Numbered from the stretch's first letter, positions 26,083 through 35,943 are shown. The stretch: DNA of 64,000 nt from an uncultured Saprospiraceae bacterium (GCA_937928045.1 CALFWO010000028.1:1-64000), one strand, 5' to 3'. Notes: generated by a model from the letters alone, not told the origin. A program made the numbers and translations.

Positions 26083-27519
26083 TTAGTAATGACATTTTTG
26101 ACATTCTAATCCTCCTATATCTTCTACAGTAACTTTGGCTCTGTCTCCATTTTCCATTTGTTCTTTATACAAGTGATAAGAGTCGTAATATTCATTTTCA
26201 GCGAATTTCACTTCCGTCTGTCTATGACAATTGATACACCACCCCATAGATAGTGGTGAATGCTGAGCTACTTTTTCCATAGTTTCTACAGGACCATGAC
26301 ATTGCTGACATTCCACTTTACCTACCGCAACGTGTTGTGCGTGATTAAAATAAGCGTGATCAGGTAGGTTATGGATTCTAACCCATTCTATTGGTCCGTA
26401 TACTCTATCTTTTTCATCATTTGTTAGAGATGACTCAATTTCAGACCACTGATTATCAGCTGCATCTACTGCCGCCTTATTCAATGTGGCATCTTTACCG
26501 GTATATCTATCAGAGTCCGCATTATCATCTATGAAGTTGGTTCTGATCCACTCCTTATAAATGGATGAAATCTCTTCATTTGACATGTTTTCATAATTCT
26601 CTATGTAAACATCTTTTGCAGGATCATATCCAACAGAAGCATAGATCTTAGTCAACTCGGCTGTTCCATAGTTTGAGCCTTTCTTAATTGCCTTGTGACA
26701 ATTCATACATGTATTAGCTGCTGGAATAACTGAGTGCTTTGATCTACGAGCGCCATCGTGACAATATTGACAATCTATCTTCTGTACACCTGCATGAGTG
26801 GCGTGTGAGAATTTAATAGGTTGTTCTGGAGCATATCCTTGCTGTCTTCCAAGGTCGATAGCATTGTTTAAAGTGGTATAACCTCCAAGTACTACCAAAG
26901 CAAAAATAACGAAGCCGACAACTCCTCTTGATGTGAGTAAGTCCCCAAAGGTTCTTCTTTCAGCATCCTTATTTCCTGCTTTCACTTCAGCTAGGTGATT
27001 CAAGTTACTGATGATTCTGGCAAGTACAACAGCTAAGATTCCTAGAATAAAAAGTAGAGTAACGTATAAAAAGGTATTGTCTTTCTTTGGTGCAGCGGCT
27101 GTAGCTCCGGATGGGTCTCCCGCGACTTTTACTGGGCCATACGTTCCAGTATACACTCCATCAATGTAACCCAAGATTGATTCAATCTGCTCATCACTCA
27201 AGTTAGGGAAAGAAGTCATTACCGAGTTGTTATATTCTCGGTACAGAGAATTTGCATAAGCATCACCTGAGGCGATGACTGCCTGCGAATTTCTTATCCA
27301 CGCATAGAGCAATTCTTCTCTACCTTCCCATCTTTCTTGGGTGCCTCCAAGAGCCGGACCGGTCAACCTATCCTTCATGCTCTTCGCATGACAGGTTGCA
27401 CAGTTGGCTTTAAAAAGCGCCTTACCTTCATCGAGGTTAGGCTCAGCGAAAGAAAAACTTGTAATAAATAGAGCTGAAATTAGCAGTAATCCTCTAAGTG
27501 CCAGTGTCTTACCAAACAT
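26083..27519 (-). CDS. actA: Alternative Complex III multihaem cytochrome c ActA, six haem sites
   Basis: The 478-residue protein has a signal peptide, a mono-haem cytochrome c domain (CATCH at 40-44), two membrane helices (about 149-169 and 199-215) and a pentahaem domain with CQYCH (250-254), CMNCH (271-275), CQQCH, CINCH and a final CQKCH one residue before the C terminus. The pentahaem part is ActA; the extra N-terminal haem domain is a fusion common in Bacteroidota. It is the first gene of the long act-cta operon and has a good upstream promoter. Confidence 0.93.
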   Translation of the reverse strand: MFGKTLALRGLLLISALFITSFSFAEPNLDEGKALFKANCATCHAKSMKDRLTGPALGGTQERWEGREELLYAWIRNSQAVIASGDAYANSLYREYNNSVMTSFPNLSDEQIESILGYIDGVYTGTYGPVKVAGDPSGATAAAPKKDNTFLYVTLLFILGILAVVLARIISNLNHLAEVKAGNKDAERRTFGDLLTSRGVVGFVIFALVVLGGYTTLNNAIDLGRQQGYAPEQPIKFSHATHAGVQKIDCQYCHDGARRSKHSVIPAANTCMNCHKAIKKGSNYGTAELTKIYASVGYDPAKDVYIENYENMSNEEISSIYKEWIRTNFIDDNADSDRYTGKDATLNKAAVDAADNQWSEIESSLTNDEKDRVYGPIEWVRIHNLPDHAYFNHAQHVAVGKVECQQCHGPVETMEKVAQHSPLSMGWCINCHRQTEVKFAENEYYDSYHLYKEQMENGDRAKVTVEDIGGLECQKCHY

Positions 27520-27592
27520 TATATATTGCTTTAAATTTCCTTGTGAATACTATCGTATTACCACAAATAGAAATGTCACCTTTCTGTCAGCG

Positions 27593-27623
27593 CAAAAATA
27601 CAATTAGAGGGATACTTTAACAA
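27593..27623 (-). promoter_or_regulatory. Promoter of the act-cta operon
   Basis: On the minus strand TATTTTTG (27600-27593) matches TAnnTTTG, and a TTG lies 20 bp upstream (27623-27621), near the expected -33 position. The leader to the actA start would be about 65 bases. Confidence 0.55.
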
Positions 27624-27697
27624 TAAATGCTATATAGGTAATACTATTTAGATGAAATCTAAATAGAGCTAAAGCCATATAAATGCTGAATTGGAAC

Positions 27698-27735
27698 AAA
27701 AAAACCGCCCTTCGACAACTCGAAGAACGGTTTTT
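27698..27735 (-). terminator. Terminator after the Crp/Fnr gene
   Basis: Arms AAAAACCG and CGGTTTTT plus inner CTTCGA/TCGAAG-type pairing form a hairpin with a U-tract on the minus strand, about 50 bp after the regulator stop. The A-rich left side would let it work in both directions. Confidence 0.7.
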
Positions 27736-27783
27736 ACTTTACCACTAAAACTTGCATATCTAAATATGGTCCAGATTTAAGTG

Positions 27784-28464
27784 TTACACCAAACTCGCAA
27801 GATCTCTCACTAAGATACTTTTACGAGTAAAATAAATCTGGTTATCCTTTTTTAATTCGTTTAAAACGGAAGTTACTGTCTGCCTGGATGTCCCGGTGAT
27901 ATTAGCAATATCCTGTTGAGTCAAAGAGTGCTTAATTAAAGTTTCAAAGCCTACTTGTCTTCCTCTTTTGTCTGCAGTGTCTTTTATAAAATCAATAATT
28001 CTTGTTCTAGCATCTTTGAAGATTAAAGATTCCAATCTGTTTTCAACAGATCTAAGCCTTTCACCTACAATATTTAATACTTGACTTGTTACCGAGCTGT
28101 TTGATCTCATCAATTTCTTGAAATCTTCTACTTTCAAAGAGAAATATTGCGCATCAGAATTCATTACTCGAGCAAAATCTTTTCTATGTGGTTCTCCTAC
28201 CACTCCTAATTCTCCAAACATGGATAAAGGGTGTAAGATTGTTTTGATAACTTCTTTTCCATCAGAAGAGTGGCTTCCTATTTTAATTACTCCTTTAATC
28301 AAAAAGAATATGCGATCAGACGCATCTCCATGCAGATAGACATAAGAGAATTTAGGTTTAGACTTTAATTCTACCATTTGAGAAAGCATCTCTTTTTCCA
28401 TGGCGTTAAGTCCAGTAAACAGGGGAAATTGTTCTAGAAAAGTAAGTTTAGCTCCTAAATTCAT
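27784..28464 (-). CDS. Crp/Fnr-family transcriptional regulator
   Basis: The 226-residue protein has an N-terminal cyclic-nucleotide-binding-like beta-barrel (about 10-125; SDRIFFLIKGVIKIGSHSSDGKEV, FGELGVVGEPH), a dimer helix, and a C-terminal winged helix whose recognition helix reads NITGTSRQTVTSVLNEL. The N terminus lacks the cysteine cluster of Fnr, so it is not an iron-sulphur oxygen sensor. It lies just upstream of the respiratory operon on the same strand but has its own terminator; control of respiration is a guess from position. Confidence 0.88.
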   Translation of the reverse strand: MNLGAKLTFLEQFPLFTGLNAMEKEMLSQMVELKSKPKFSYVYLHGDASDRIFFLIKGVIKIGSHSSDGKEVIKTILHPLSMFGELGVVGEPHRKDFARVMNSDAQYFSLKVEDFKKLMRSNSSVTSQVLNIVGERLRSVENRLESLIFKDARTRIIDFIKDTADKRGRQVGFETLIKHSLTQQDIANITGTSRQTVTSVLNELKKDNQIYFTRKSILVRDLASLV

Positions 28465-28846
28465 AACAAGTCTTTTTAAATTTTCTAATTGAATAGCTTG
28501 GGGTGCTATATGTTCTCATTCATTAATAAGACACAATTTTTATTCTCCCCCCCTACTCGTTAGACAATTTTTTTTTGGTTAAAAGTTGAAATCGCTGATC
28601 GATTTATCAGTCACAAGACTTAAAACAGAATATATATTTGAATTCTAACAAAAATTGTCCTATTAACCGAATAATATTTCTAATCATTCGCTAATATTTT
28701 ACATTTCATTTGAAGGGAAATGTGTAACGGTTTTCTAAAAAAATGAATTTTAAAACGAAATTGAATTGAATTTATACTTGTGTCGAATCCACAAGTCAAG
28801 GTAATATTATGAGAAAAGACAAAAGCTGAAAAAGAATAACTAGCAG
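28465..28846. other. Intergenic region, no gene seen
   Basis: AT-rich, with poly-T and poly-C runs near 28547-28576 and no convincing reading frame. It holds a perfect 7-bp hairpin ACTTGTG/CACAAGT at 28776-28796, downstream of the DUF4249 gene, without a U-tract. The Crp/Fnr promoter must lie in its left part, but no clear -7 match is visible. Confidence 0.4.
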
Positions 28847-29794
28847 TTAGTCGAACTTAACGGTATAGAAACTGGAGCTATAACCTGAAAAATGACCTTG
28901 ACCGTTTTTAATATTGCTATGCGGTCTTACAGGTTCTGCAAAAGCGTTCTCTTTTGCAATTAATTGATTGGTTACACTTTGATGGAATTTGAAATAATCC
29001 ATGCTTGTATGGCGAATAAAAACCTTTAAATGATTCAGCAATTGATAATTGCGGTTAATTCTCGTGGTGATTTGAAAAGGCACTACCTTGTAAATCCCTC
29101 CCTCTTCTTTGTCCTTAATTAGAAATCCAGGTTCGTGTAACAACGAAGTGTAAGATTGGTTTGCTAAATCGATGTTCTCAACAGGAATAAGAATAGAATC
29201 CTTATTAACATCAGTTATAGTGGTATCACCAGCAATAACATCGTACCAATCAAGTGATAATTGTGCTTGAGCGAAATGATAATAATGATCGCCTGAATTG
29301 GTATTGTCAATTAAGAGACGACCTCTTATTACAACATTGTCAAAATTTCTATCCTTGAAATCTGGCCATCTTGACAATTCATCCACAATAACATCGGACA
29401 GTCTTACCTGTTCTGGAATTGTAGTTTGCGCTTGAATCGTTTTGGAGTTTTCAATGTCTATTTCTAAATCATATGTCCCGCCAGCCATCGGCTTTTGAAA
29501 CTCATGACGAAAAACAGGTACATTTTGCCCATCCTCTGCAATAGAAGGCAAAGTCAATTGAGCAATTAATTCTCCAGCTTGAAAAACACTTATGTCAGCC
29601 TCTGATATCAATTCAGGACTTTTTACATTTAAAATGTCATTGGTTCGAACGAGAGAAATATTGAAAGTACTATCCGGAGTAAGTGTTGTATTTACAACTA
29701 CTTCGGCTTGACGATCAGGCAGTTCAATATCTATGGGCTGATAACAACCTACAAATCCTAAAAGGAGAATAAGATATAGAGTTTCTATTTTGAT
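28847..29794 (-). CDS. DUF4249 lipoprotein with non-canonical start codon
   Basis: About 315 residues when read from ATC at 29794. The reading gives (M)KIETLYLILLLGFVGC, a clean lipoprotein signal peptide with cysteine 17, then QPIDIELPDRQAEVVVNT, the usual DUF4249 opening, and later YYHFAQAQLSL and HFSGYSSSFYTV near the end. In-frame TAA at 29809-29807 closes the frame 12 bases above the ATC, and there is no ATG, GTG or TTG between the TAA and the signal peptide. The first usable start downstream, TTG at 29611, would delete the signal peptide and the first 61 residues. DUF4249 proteins are outer-membrane lipoproteins paired with TonB receptors, as here. It may be a mutated start, a rare ATC or ACG start, or a sequence error. 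Confidence 0.8.
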   Translation of the reverse strand: MKIETLYLILLLGFVGCYQPIDIELPDRQAEVVVNTTLTPDSTFNISLVRTNDILNVKSPELISEADISVFQAGELIAQLTLPSIAEDGQNVPVFRHEFQKPMAGGTYDLEIDIENSKTIQAQTTIPEQVRLSDVIVDELSRWPDFKDRNFDNVVIRGRLLIDNTNSGDHYYHFAQAQLSLDWYDVIAGDTTITDVNKDSILIPVENIDLANQSYTSLLHEPGFLIKDKEEGGIYKVVPFQITTRINRNYQLLNHLKVFIRHTSMDYFKFHQSVTNQLIAKENAFAEPVRPHSNIKNGQGHFSGYSSSFYTVKFD

Positions 29795-29864
29795 CGTTGA
29801 AAGATTTTAATCAAAAATAAGGAATTTTAGGCGACAAAGCTTGATTTTGCTACACTAAATTTTA

Positions 29865-32525
29865 CTAAAAAGCTATGGCGTAAGAAAAAGATGGCAAAAA
29901 CGGCAATAGACTAAATAATTGTGGTTGATTGACTCCAGGCTCTTCAGTACTTTCACGTATTGTAACAAAGAGTGGATTTAGTCGATTGTAGACGTTAAAG
30001 ATTCCAAAATGTAGCTTATGAGTAAGATTTGGTTTTTTAACCAACATATTAACTGCTAAATCAAGACGATGATAGTTTGGCAATCGATAGTCATTGATTT
30101 TATCAAAAAACTGTACAGTTATGGGTAAGTTGGGAAACTCGGGGTTATTACTAGGCAAAGTAACCTCTGCCGTCGGTAAAGTAACACCATTCCCAGTTCC
30201 AAAAACCCAACTAGCAGAAAATGTCCATTTATTACTCAGCTTCCGATAAAGAATAGCTTTTAAAAAATGCCTTCGATCGTATCTAAAAGGATATGGCTCA
30301 CCATTAGCGATTTCATCAAATTGTCTAATGGTTTTAGCCAAGGTGTAATTAACAGACCAGGTTGTTTTACCTTTTATCTTACTTAGCCAAAATTCTATAC
30401 CCTGCGCTTCTCCCGATCCGATAGTAACTCGCTGCTCCCAGTTTTCAGCATTAATTTGACTGAGCAAACCTTCCTTATAAGTCACCAGATTGTTCATTTT
30501 TTTATAATAAGTTTCTATGCCTATTTCAAGATTTTCGAAAATATTAGACCTAGCCCCAATCACTGTTTGCCAACCAACATTTGGTCTAATTGAATCTGAT
30601 GAAGGTACCCAGAGATCACTAGGCAATCCGATTCCACTGCGCTGTAATAAATGCAGTGGTTGATCCAGTCGATCATAAGCAGAATACAAGGATAGTTTTG
30701 GAATAGGACTAAATCTTAAATTCAATCTTGGTTGTAATGAATAATACTTGCTGTTTCCGGTTCTAAATAACGTTCCTCTGAAGCCGATATTTCCAGATAA
30801 TTTTTCGTTCAATTTGAATTCGTCTTCTGCATAAATAGCCCCATCAAAAACTTCAAGGTCGTTTTCTAAATCTTCAAACAACTCTGCCTCTAATCCATTG
30901 CTATATGAAACCCCTAATTCATTTAATTCATTTATAATAATTGCGTTCGGATTGAAGCGATGAAAAACTGCATTCAATCCGAATCTAATTTCATGATTTG
31001 GGTTAGGAAAAAATTCAAAATCTTGTTTAACTGCATAATTTTTTATGCTTGAATTAAATTGCGCAATATCAAAAGCCTCTAAAGAAAGAGAATCTGAAGC
31101 AATTTCTTCACGACCAAAAAATGTTCTTGAATTGAAATTATATCGACTAAAAGTCAAAGTTGTATTACTGAATATTTTATTCCCGAAAATATGGTTCCAA
31201 CGAAAAGAACCAATTCCATTTCCCCATCCTAATCTTTGCCCTTCTAATCTATTTATTGTTGAAATAGAATCTGAACGCGACCAACTTCTATCGTCACTAT
31301 ATTTATCTCCGCCAAAGTAAACACTGAAATATAAACGGTCACGATTTCCAAACTTGGAATTCAGTTTTACATTTAGGTCTTGATATAAATAAGTGGAAAA
31401 CCCATCTATTCCATTTTGTTTGTTTGCAAATGTTGTCAAAGGTTTGAAGTACAAATCAAGGATTGATCTTCTGTAAGAGATAAAAAATGAAGCTGCTTCT
31501 TTTTTCAAAGGTCCCTCTATAGAAGCTTTTAAAGACATTAAGCCAAAACCAGCACTAGCATTGAATTCTTTTTCGTTACCTTCTTTGGTTCTTACATCCA
31601 AAACAGAGCTTAATCTTCCGCCGAATCTACTTGGGATAGCTCCTTTATACAATTCAGAAGATCTGATAGCATCCGAATTAAAAATCGAAAAAATTCCTAT
31701 GATATGAGAAGCATTATAAACAGGAACCCCATCCAACAAAATCAGATTTTGATCGAGACCTCCTCCTCTTACGAATAATCCGCCCAACCCGTCACCACCA
31801 GATTGTATACCTGGTTTTAAAAAAGCTGTTCTAATCAAGTCAGGCTCTCCTCCCAAGGAAGGAGCATTCAAAACATCAACACTTGTTATTTTTTCTTTTG
31901 AATTGTCTTTTATATTTATTAATTCCGCAGTATCCTTACTAGTGACTACAACTTCAGCTAATGTTAGTGTCGTTTCTAAGTATTTATTTATTGCCGTGTC
32001 TCGATCTAGGTACAAGAAACCTTCTAATTCTTGACTTGTAAAAGAAAAATATTTAATCTTATGAAAACCTTTCGGTAAGGTCAAAGAATAAAATCCATAA
32101 GCGTTTGAAATGGTACCTTTATTCAAAAAAGGTTCTACAACAGAAGCTGAAATAATTCCTTCTCCACTCTCTTTTTCAAGAACAAATCCATTCACTGTAT
32201 ATCGCTCATCAAGCATCGTTTTAAACAAAACGATTTCAGAACCAATGATTCTAAAATTGACATTTTCTTCCGCTAATAAATAAAGTAATATTTCGCCCAA
32301 TTTGGTCTCGTCAAAATCAACAGATTTTCTGATTTTCTTTTCAAAAAGCTGAGGCGAAAAAATAATATTGACGTCTCCAACTTTGGCCAATTTTTCAAGT
32401 AAATCGGAAAGCGTAGCTTGTTTAGATTTAAAGGAAATTTTTTGATCTAACAAAGGATATTGTTGTCCATAGCTTTGGACAAATACAAAACAAAATAGCA
32501 GCAATGAGAATATCCTTTTAGACAT
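29865..32525 (-). CDS. TonB-dependent receptor with STN signalling domain
   Basis: The 886-residue protein has a signal peptide (1-20), an STN secretin/TonB N-terminal domain (about 25-105, with ATLSDLLEKLAKVGDVNIIFS), a carboxypeptidase-like regulatory domain (about 110-190), a plug (PSLGGEPDLIRTAFLKPGIQ, GGGLDQNLILLDGVPVYN), and a 22-strand barrel ending in an aromatic-rich strand. STN domains talk to FecR-type anti-sigma factors, and sigma and fecR genes lie directly upstream, so the receptor probably senses its own substrate. The substrate is unknown; DUF4249 is the likely surface partner. Confidence 0.9.
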   Translation of the reverse strand: MSKRIFSLLLFCFVFVQSYGQQYPLLDQKISFKSKQATLSDLLEKLAKVGDVNIIFSPQLFEKKIRKSVDFDETKLGEILLYLLAEENVNFRIIGSEIVLFKTMLDERYTVNGFVLEKESGEGIISASVVEPFLNKGTISNAYGFYSLTLPKGFHKIKYFSFTSQELEGFLYLDRDTAINKYLETTLTLAEVVVTSKDTAELINIKDNSKEKITSVDVLNAPSLGGEPDLIRTAFLKPGIQSGGDGLGGLFVRGGGLDQNLILLDGVPVYNASHIIGIFSIFNSDAIRSSELYKGAIPSRFGGRLSSVLDVRTKEGNEKEFNASAGFGLMSLKASIEGPLKKEAASFFISYRRSILDLYFKPLTTFANKQNGIDGFSTYLYQDLNVKLNSKFGNRDRLYFSVYFGGDKYSDDRSWSRSDSISTINRLEGQRLGWGNGIGSFRWNHIFGNKIFSNTTLTFSRYNFNSRTFFGREEIASDSLSLEAFDIAQFNSSIKNYAVKQDFEFFPNPNHEIRFGLNAVFHRFNPNAIIINELNELGVSYSNGLEAELFEDLENDLEVFDGAIYAEDEFKLNEKLSGNIGFRGTLFRTGNSKYYSLQPRLNLRFSPIPKLSLYSAYDRLDQPLHLLQRSGIGLPSDLWVPSSDSIRPNVGWQTVIGARSNIFENLEIGIETYYKKMNNLVTYKEGLLSQINAENWEQRVTIGSGEAQGIEFWLSKIKGKTTWSVNYTLAKTIRQFDEIANGEPYPFRYDRRHFLKAILYRKLSNKWTFSASWVFGTGNGVTLPTAEVTLPSNNPEFPNLPITVQFFDKINDYRLPNYHRLDLAVNMLVKKPNLTHKLHFGIFNVYNRLNPLFVTIRESTEEPGVNQPQLFSLLPFLPSFSYAIAF

Positions 32526-32545
32526 GTTGAGTCGAAGGTATTAAT

Positions 32546-32584
32546 TAAAAAAGCCTTATCCCATATTTAAACGGCATAAGGCTT
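32546..32584 (-). terminator. Hairpin after fecR
   Basis: AAGCCTTAT (32551-32559) and ATAAGGCTT (32576-32584) form a 9-bp stem with a U-tract on the minus strand. It could partly terminate transcription between fecR and the receptor gene. Confidence 0.6.
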
Positions 32585-32607
32585 CAAAGCGTTGGGCAAA
32601 TGCAGGA

Positions 32608-33624
32608 TTAATTACAAGTTCCTCCTGTCATTAAGACTATTTCATTATTAAAGTCAATTTTTTCAATCTGAAATACGGTTTTCAGAATAGCCATAATTTC
32701 TTCTAATGTCTTTCCTTCAAACTTTCCAGTTACCTCACAATTTGCTAATAAATTTGTGTCCCAAAGTATCTTTTTTCCGAATTTTAGTTCGATTAGACTC
32801 ATTGCTTTCAATAACCTAGTATCATTAAATTCCAGCATCCCATCAAACCCGTTTAAAGTAAGATCCATCGTTTCCTTGATAGGAGAAAAATCATTATGTA
32901 ATGTAACTTCTTGACCTTTAGTCAATATTACAGATTTACCTCCATCTTTTTGAGTCACTTGAACTTTTCCATGCCTAACAGATACCACTGTCTCATTCGT
33001 CTCTTCAGTGCTTACCTTAAAGCTTGTTCCTAGCACACGTATCAAAGCATTTGGTGTCTCAATAATAAAAGGCTTTGTTTCATTTCGTGCTACATCGAAA
33101 AAAGCTTCACCGTTTAGACTAATTCTTCTTTCTGACTTTATATGGGGGAAAAAAGTAAGGTCTGCATTTTCATTCAACAAAATCGATGATCCATCAATCA
33201 TTTCAAACGATTCCACTTCTCCATGCGATGTGCTTTCAACCAAAGTATTTGGTTGTTGGCTTGGGCCAAACGTTCGAACCACTAGAAGCGCTCCGAGTAA
33301 GAGGATAAAACCAGCAGCAATTTTCATCCATGCGAAACTCGATCTGCGACGTGGTGTCAAATCTACCACTTTGGCCTTCTCTTCATTTGGATTTTTAAGC
33401 TCTGCTTTATCCATCAATTTTGTCCATTGCTTGTCTACATCAACAGGCATCAGATCGGCTTCTTGAATCGTAGAAGCTTCCCAAATGGCTTGAACCACTC
33501 GATATTCTAGTTTATTATCCTCACTTTCATCGATCCAGTCAGTCAATAAAGCCTGTTCCTTAACTGAAATATTTCCAGTTAACTCTTTGTGAATCAATAA
33601 TTCCAATACATCCTTTTTCATCAA
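32608..33624 (-). CDS. FecR-family anti-sigma factor
   Basis: The 338-residue protein has a cytoplasmic N-terminal domain (about 1-60), one membrane helix (about 98-116, AAGFILLLGALLVV), a periplasmic FecR domain (SFEMIDGSSILLNENADLTF, LNGEAFFDVARNETKPFIIET) and a C-terminal DUF4974 domain (LEFNDTRLLKAMSLIELKFG). It holds the ECF sigma factor until the TonB receptor's STN domain signals. It lies between the sigma and receptor genes in the usual order. Confidence 0.92.
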   Translation of the reverse strand: MMKKDVLELLIHKELTGNISVKEQALLTDWIDESEDNKLEYRVVQAIWEASTIQEADLMPVDVDKQWTKLMDKAELKNPNEEKAKVVDLTPRRRSSFAWMKIAAGFILLLGALLVVRTFGPSQQPNTLVESTSHGEVESFEMIDGSSILLNENADLTFFPHIKSERRISLNGEAFFDVARNETKPFIIETPNALIRVLGTSFKVSTEETNETVVSVRHGKVQVTQKDGGKSVILTKGQEVTLHNDFSPIKETMDLTLNGFDGMLEFNDTRLLKAMSLIELKFGKKILWDTNLLANCEVTGKFEGKTLEEIMAILKTVFQIEKIDFNNEIVLMTGGTCN

Positions 33625-33689
33625 TTGCTTTACTTATTCATGAAGGAGACACAATAATTAGTTATCCCCCCTATTGTAAACATTAAAAT

Positions 33690-34265
33690 TTATGCCATTG
33701 TCCATAAAACGCCATAAACTAGCATCTTGGCGACATATGGCGCGAGTCGAGTTCTTAAAATTTTTAGTGCTTTGGATATTTGGTTTTCTACGGTTTTTAT
33801 AGAGATATCTAGGGATTCCGCAATCTCGCGATAGCTCATTTCTTGGTCTCGACTCAGAAGAAAAACTAATCTGCATCGATCGGGTAATTCCTTGATAGCT
33901 TCTGATATTTTCTCCTTTAATTCCTCGGTTCCTTCAAATTCAGTGTCTGTAGTTCCTCCAAAATCCTCAACCGTTGGTTCTTCGGCATTGCTCAATTTGA
34001 TTTTTTGATCCCGAATGAAGTTCAAAGTTTTATTGGAAGCCGCTCGAACTAAATACGATTTGATAGAACCTGTAATACTTATTCGATCTCTCTTTTTCCA
34101 AAGTTCCATGAAAACTTCTTGACCGATGTCCTCAGCAGTTTGCTGATCATTGATCATTCTAAATGATACAGTGCAAACCAGTCGAAAATAGGCTTTGAAC
34201 AAGGCATTTAGACCTTCAGGATCTCCATTTTTTAGTAATTCTAGGTATTTTTTTTCCTCCATCAT
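33690..34265 (-). CDS. ECF RNA polymerase sigma factor (FecI-like)
   Basis: The 191-residue protein has region 2 (LFKAYFRLVCTVSFRMINDQQTAEDIGQEVF) and region 4 (LPDRCRLVFLLSRDQEMSYREIAESLDISIKTVE, a helix-turn-helix). It directs transcription of its own regulon, probably the downstream receptor unit. The gene starts 6 bp after thyA on the same strand, so it may be transcribed with thyA, an unexpected coupling for a signalling sigma factor. The C terminus ends in a short hydrophobic tail. Confidence 0.92.
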   Translation of the reverse strand: MMEEKKYLELLKNGDPEGLNALFKAYFRLVCTVSFRMINDQQTAEDIGQEVFMELWKKRDRISITGSIKSYLVRAASNKTLNFIRDQKIKLSNAEEPTVEDFGGTTDTEFEGTEELKEKISEAIKELPDRCRLVFLLSRDQEMSYREIAESLDISIKTVENQISKALKILRTRLAPYVAKMLVYGVLWTMA

Positions 34266-34271
34266 TTGAGA

Positions 34272-35066
34272 TTACACGGAAACCATGGCTTTGATGTGAG
34301 GATGTGGATCATAGTTTTCTAGAGTAAAGTCTTCGAATTTAAAATCAAAAATAGACTTTACATCTGGATTAATTTTCAATTGAGGAAGTTCGCGAGTTGA
34401 TCTTGTCAATTGCAATCGAGCTTGATCCAAATGATTGCTATAGAGATGAACATCACCAAAAGTATGAACAAAATCTCCGTATTCTAGATCACAAACCTGT
34501 GCCATCATCATTGTTAATAAAGCATAGGAAGCAATATTGAATGGAACACCTAAAAATGTGTCAGCTGATCTTTGGTATAATTGACAACTCAATTTTCCAT
34601 TTGCCACATAAAACTGGAATAGACAATGACAAGGCGTCAAGGCCATATCTGATAATTCACCAGTATTCCATGCATTCACAATTATCCTTCGAGAATTCGG
34701 ATTTTTCTTTATCAGATCTACTGCATTTTGAATTTGATCTATGGTTTCTCCGTTAGACTTTCCCCATGATCTCCACTGTTTGCCATATACCGGTCCTAAA
34801 TCTCCATTTTCATCGGCCCATTCGTTCCAAATTCTGACTCCATTTTCTTGAAGATACTTAACATTTGTATCTCCATTCAGAAACCAAAGCAATTCATAAA
34901 TGATTGACTTTAGATGTAATTTTTTTGTGGTCAACATTGGAAAGCCAGCGTTTAGGTCAAACCTAAATTGATAACCGAATACTGATCTTGTACCGGTACC
35001 TGTACGATCAGATTTATCAGTTCCATTGTCTAGAATATGTTGAAGTAAATTGTGATAAGCCTGCAA
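34272..35066 (-). CDS. thyA: Thymidylate synthase
   Basis: Methylates dUMP to dTMP using methylene-tetrahydrofolate. The 264 residues match the Escherichia coli enzyme length. Visible motifs are [14 protein letters not shown] at the N terminus, the catalytic cysteine in [32 protein letters not shown], and the nucleotide-binding [12 protein letters not shown]. The gene is followed directly by the ECF sigma gene. folK, another folate-linked gene, is about 11 kb away on the other strand. Confidence 0.96.
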   Translation of the reverse strand: MQAYHNLLQHILDNGTDKSDRTGTGTRSVFGYQFRFDLNAGFPMLTTKKLHLKSIIYELLWFLNGDTNVKYLQENGVRIWNEWADENGDLGPVYGKQWRSWGKSNGETIDQIQNAVDLIKKNPNSRRIIVNAWNTGELSDMALTPCHCLFQFYVANGKLSCQLYQRSADTFLGVPFNIASYALLTMMMAQVCDLEYGDFVHTFGDVHLYSNHLDQARLQLTRSTRELPQLKINPDVKSIFDFKFEDFTLENYDPHPHIKAMVSV

Positions 35067-35212
35067 GTTGACTGGATTTTTAGATTAAAAAAGTCTATTT
35101 TGAATGAGTCTTAAGGCAAATTTACGACTTTTCGACCCTTTCTTATTCGAAATTAAGCCAGAAACTGTAATCCTGACCAAAATAGTCGATCTTAGTGTAA
35201 CTTCAGATTATT

Positions 35213-35872
35213 ATGCTTCAAAAAATTTTCCAACACCTAAAGTTTTCAGCTTTTTTCCTGCTGGTTTGCACAACCGCTGCTTTAGGACAGACTTGGCAGC
35301 TAGAAAAAGAAGTAGAAGGTGTAGAAATATTCACAAGAATTGTAGAAGGCTCTGATCTAAAGGAATTGAAGTTGGAATTTTATTTAGATCTAAACTTGGC
35401 CCCGATTGTTCACCTATTGCATGATGTTCAGGATTATACCAACTGGGTTTACAATAGTTTGGCTTTCGAAGCAGTATCATCTAATGCACCTGGAAATGGA
35501 TATTTTTATGGAATTGTCGATTTTCCATGGCCATTGGATGACAGAGACTATGTCATTCATACCGTAACGAAGCAGGATGTCTCAACTAATATTGTAACTA
35601 TCGAGTCCAAAAGTATTGAGCATGAGGCTAAAAAATGTACTTCGAAGTACGTGAGAATTCCAAGACATCACAATCGTTGGACCTTGACACCTTTAGAAAA
35701 GAATAAAACTAAGCTTGAATATTGGTTAAAAACCGACCCTGGAGGCAATTTGCCGGATGGTATCATAAATATGGCGATCGACAAAGGTTCTTTGCAAACC
35801 GTTTTGAATATGAAAACAAAATTAGCGAATTGCAATTCTGATTTAAAATTGGCTTATATTAAAGAACGATAA
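35213..35872 (+). CDS. Secreted START-domain lipid-binding-like protein
   Basis: The 219-residue protein has a signal peptide (about 1-25, ending ALG) and a START/Bet v1-like domain. Pattern blocks are WQLEKEVEGVEIFTR, DVQDYTNWVYNSL, the conserved FPWPLDDRDYVI, and TPLEKNKTKLEYWLKTDPGG before a long C-terminal helix. START domains bind lipids or other hydrophobic ligands; this one would act in the periplasm. Ligand and role are unknown. It is divergent from thyA and about 100 bp upstream of the ubiD-family gene. Confidence 0.82.
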   Translation: MLQKIFQHLKFSAFFLLVCTTAALGQTWQLEKEVEGVEIFTRIVEGSDLKELKLEFYLDLNLAPIVHLLHDVQDYTNWVYNSLAFEAVSSNAPGNGYFYGIVDFPWPLDDRDYVIHTVTKQDVSTNIVTIESKSIEHEAKKCTSKYVRIPRHHNRWTLTPLEKNKTKLEYWLKTDPGGNLPDGIINMAIDKGSLQTVLNMKTKLANCNSDLKLAYIKER

Positions 35873-35943
35873 AATTATCTGGCGTTCTACCGAACAAAAT
35901 TTCTGTCCAAAAATTTCTTAAAATTACATTAACTCTTTCTGTT

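Noticed and set aside
28847-29611. DUF4249 gene starting at TTG 29611
   Set aside because: This start drops the lipoprotein signal and the first conserved strand, both clearly encoded just upstream in the same frame.
33008-33466. A 152-codon plus-strand frame antisense to fecR
   Set aside because: The FecR reading has all domain motifs; the antisense frame is a shadow.
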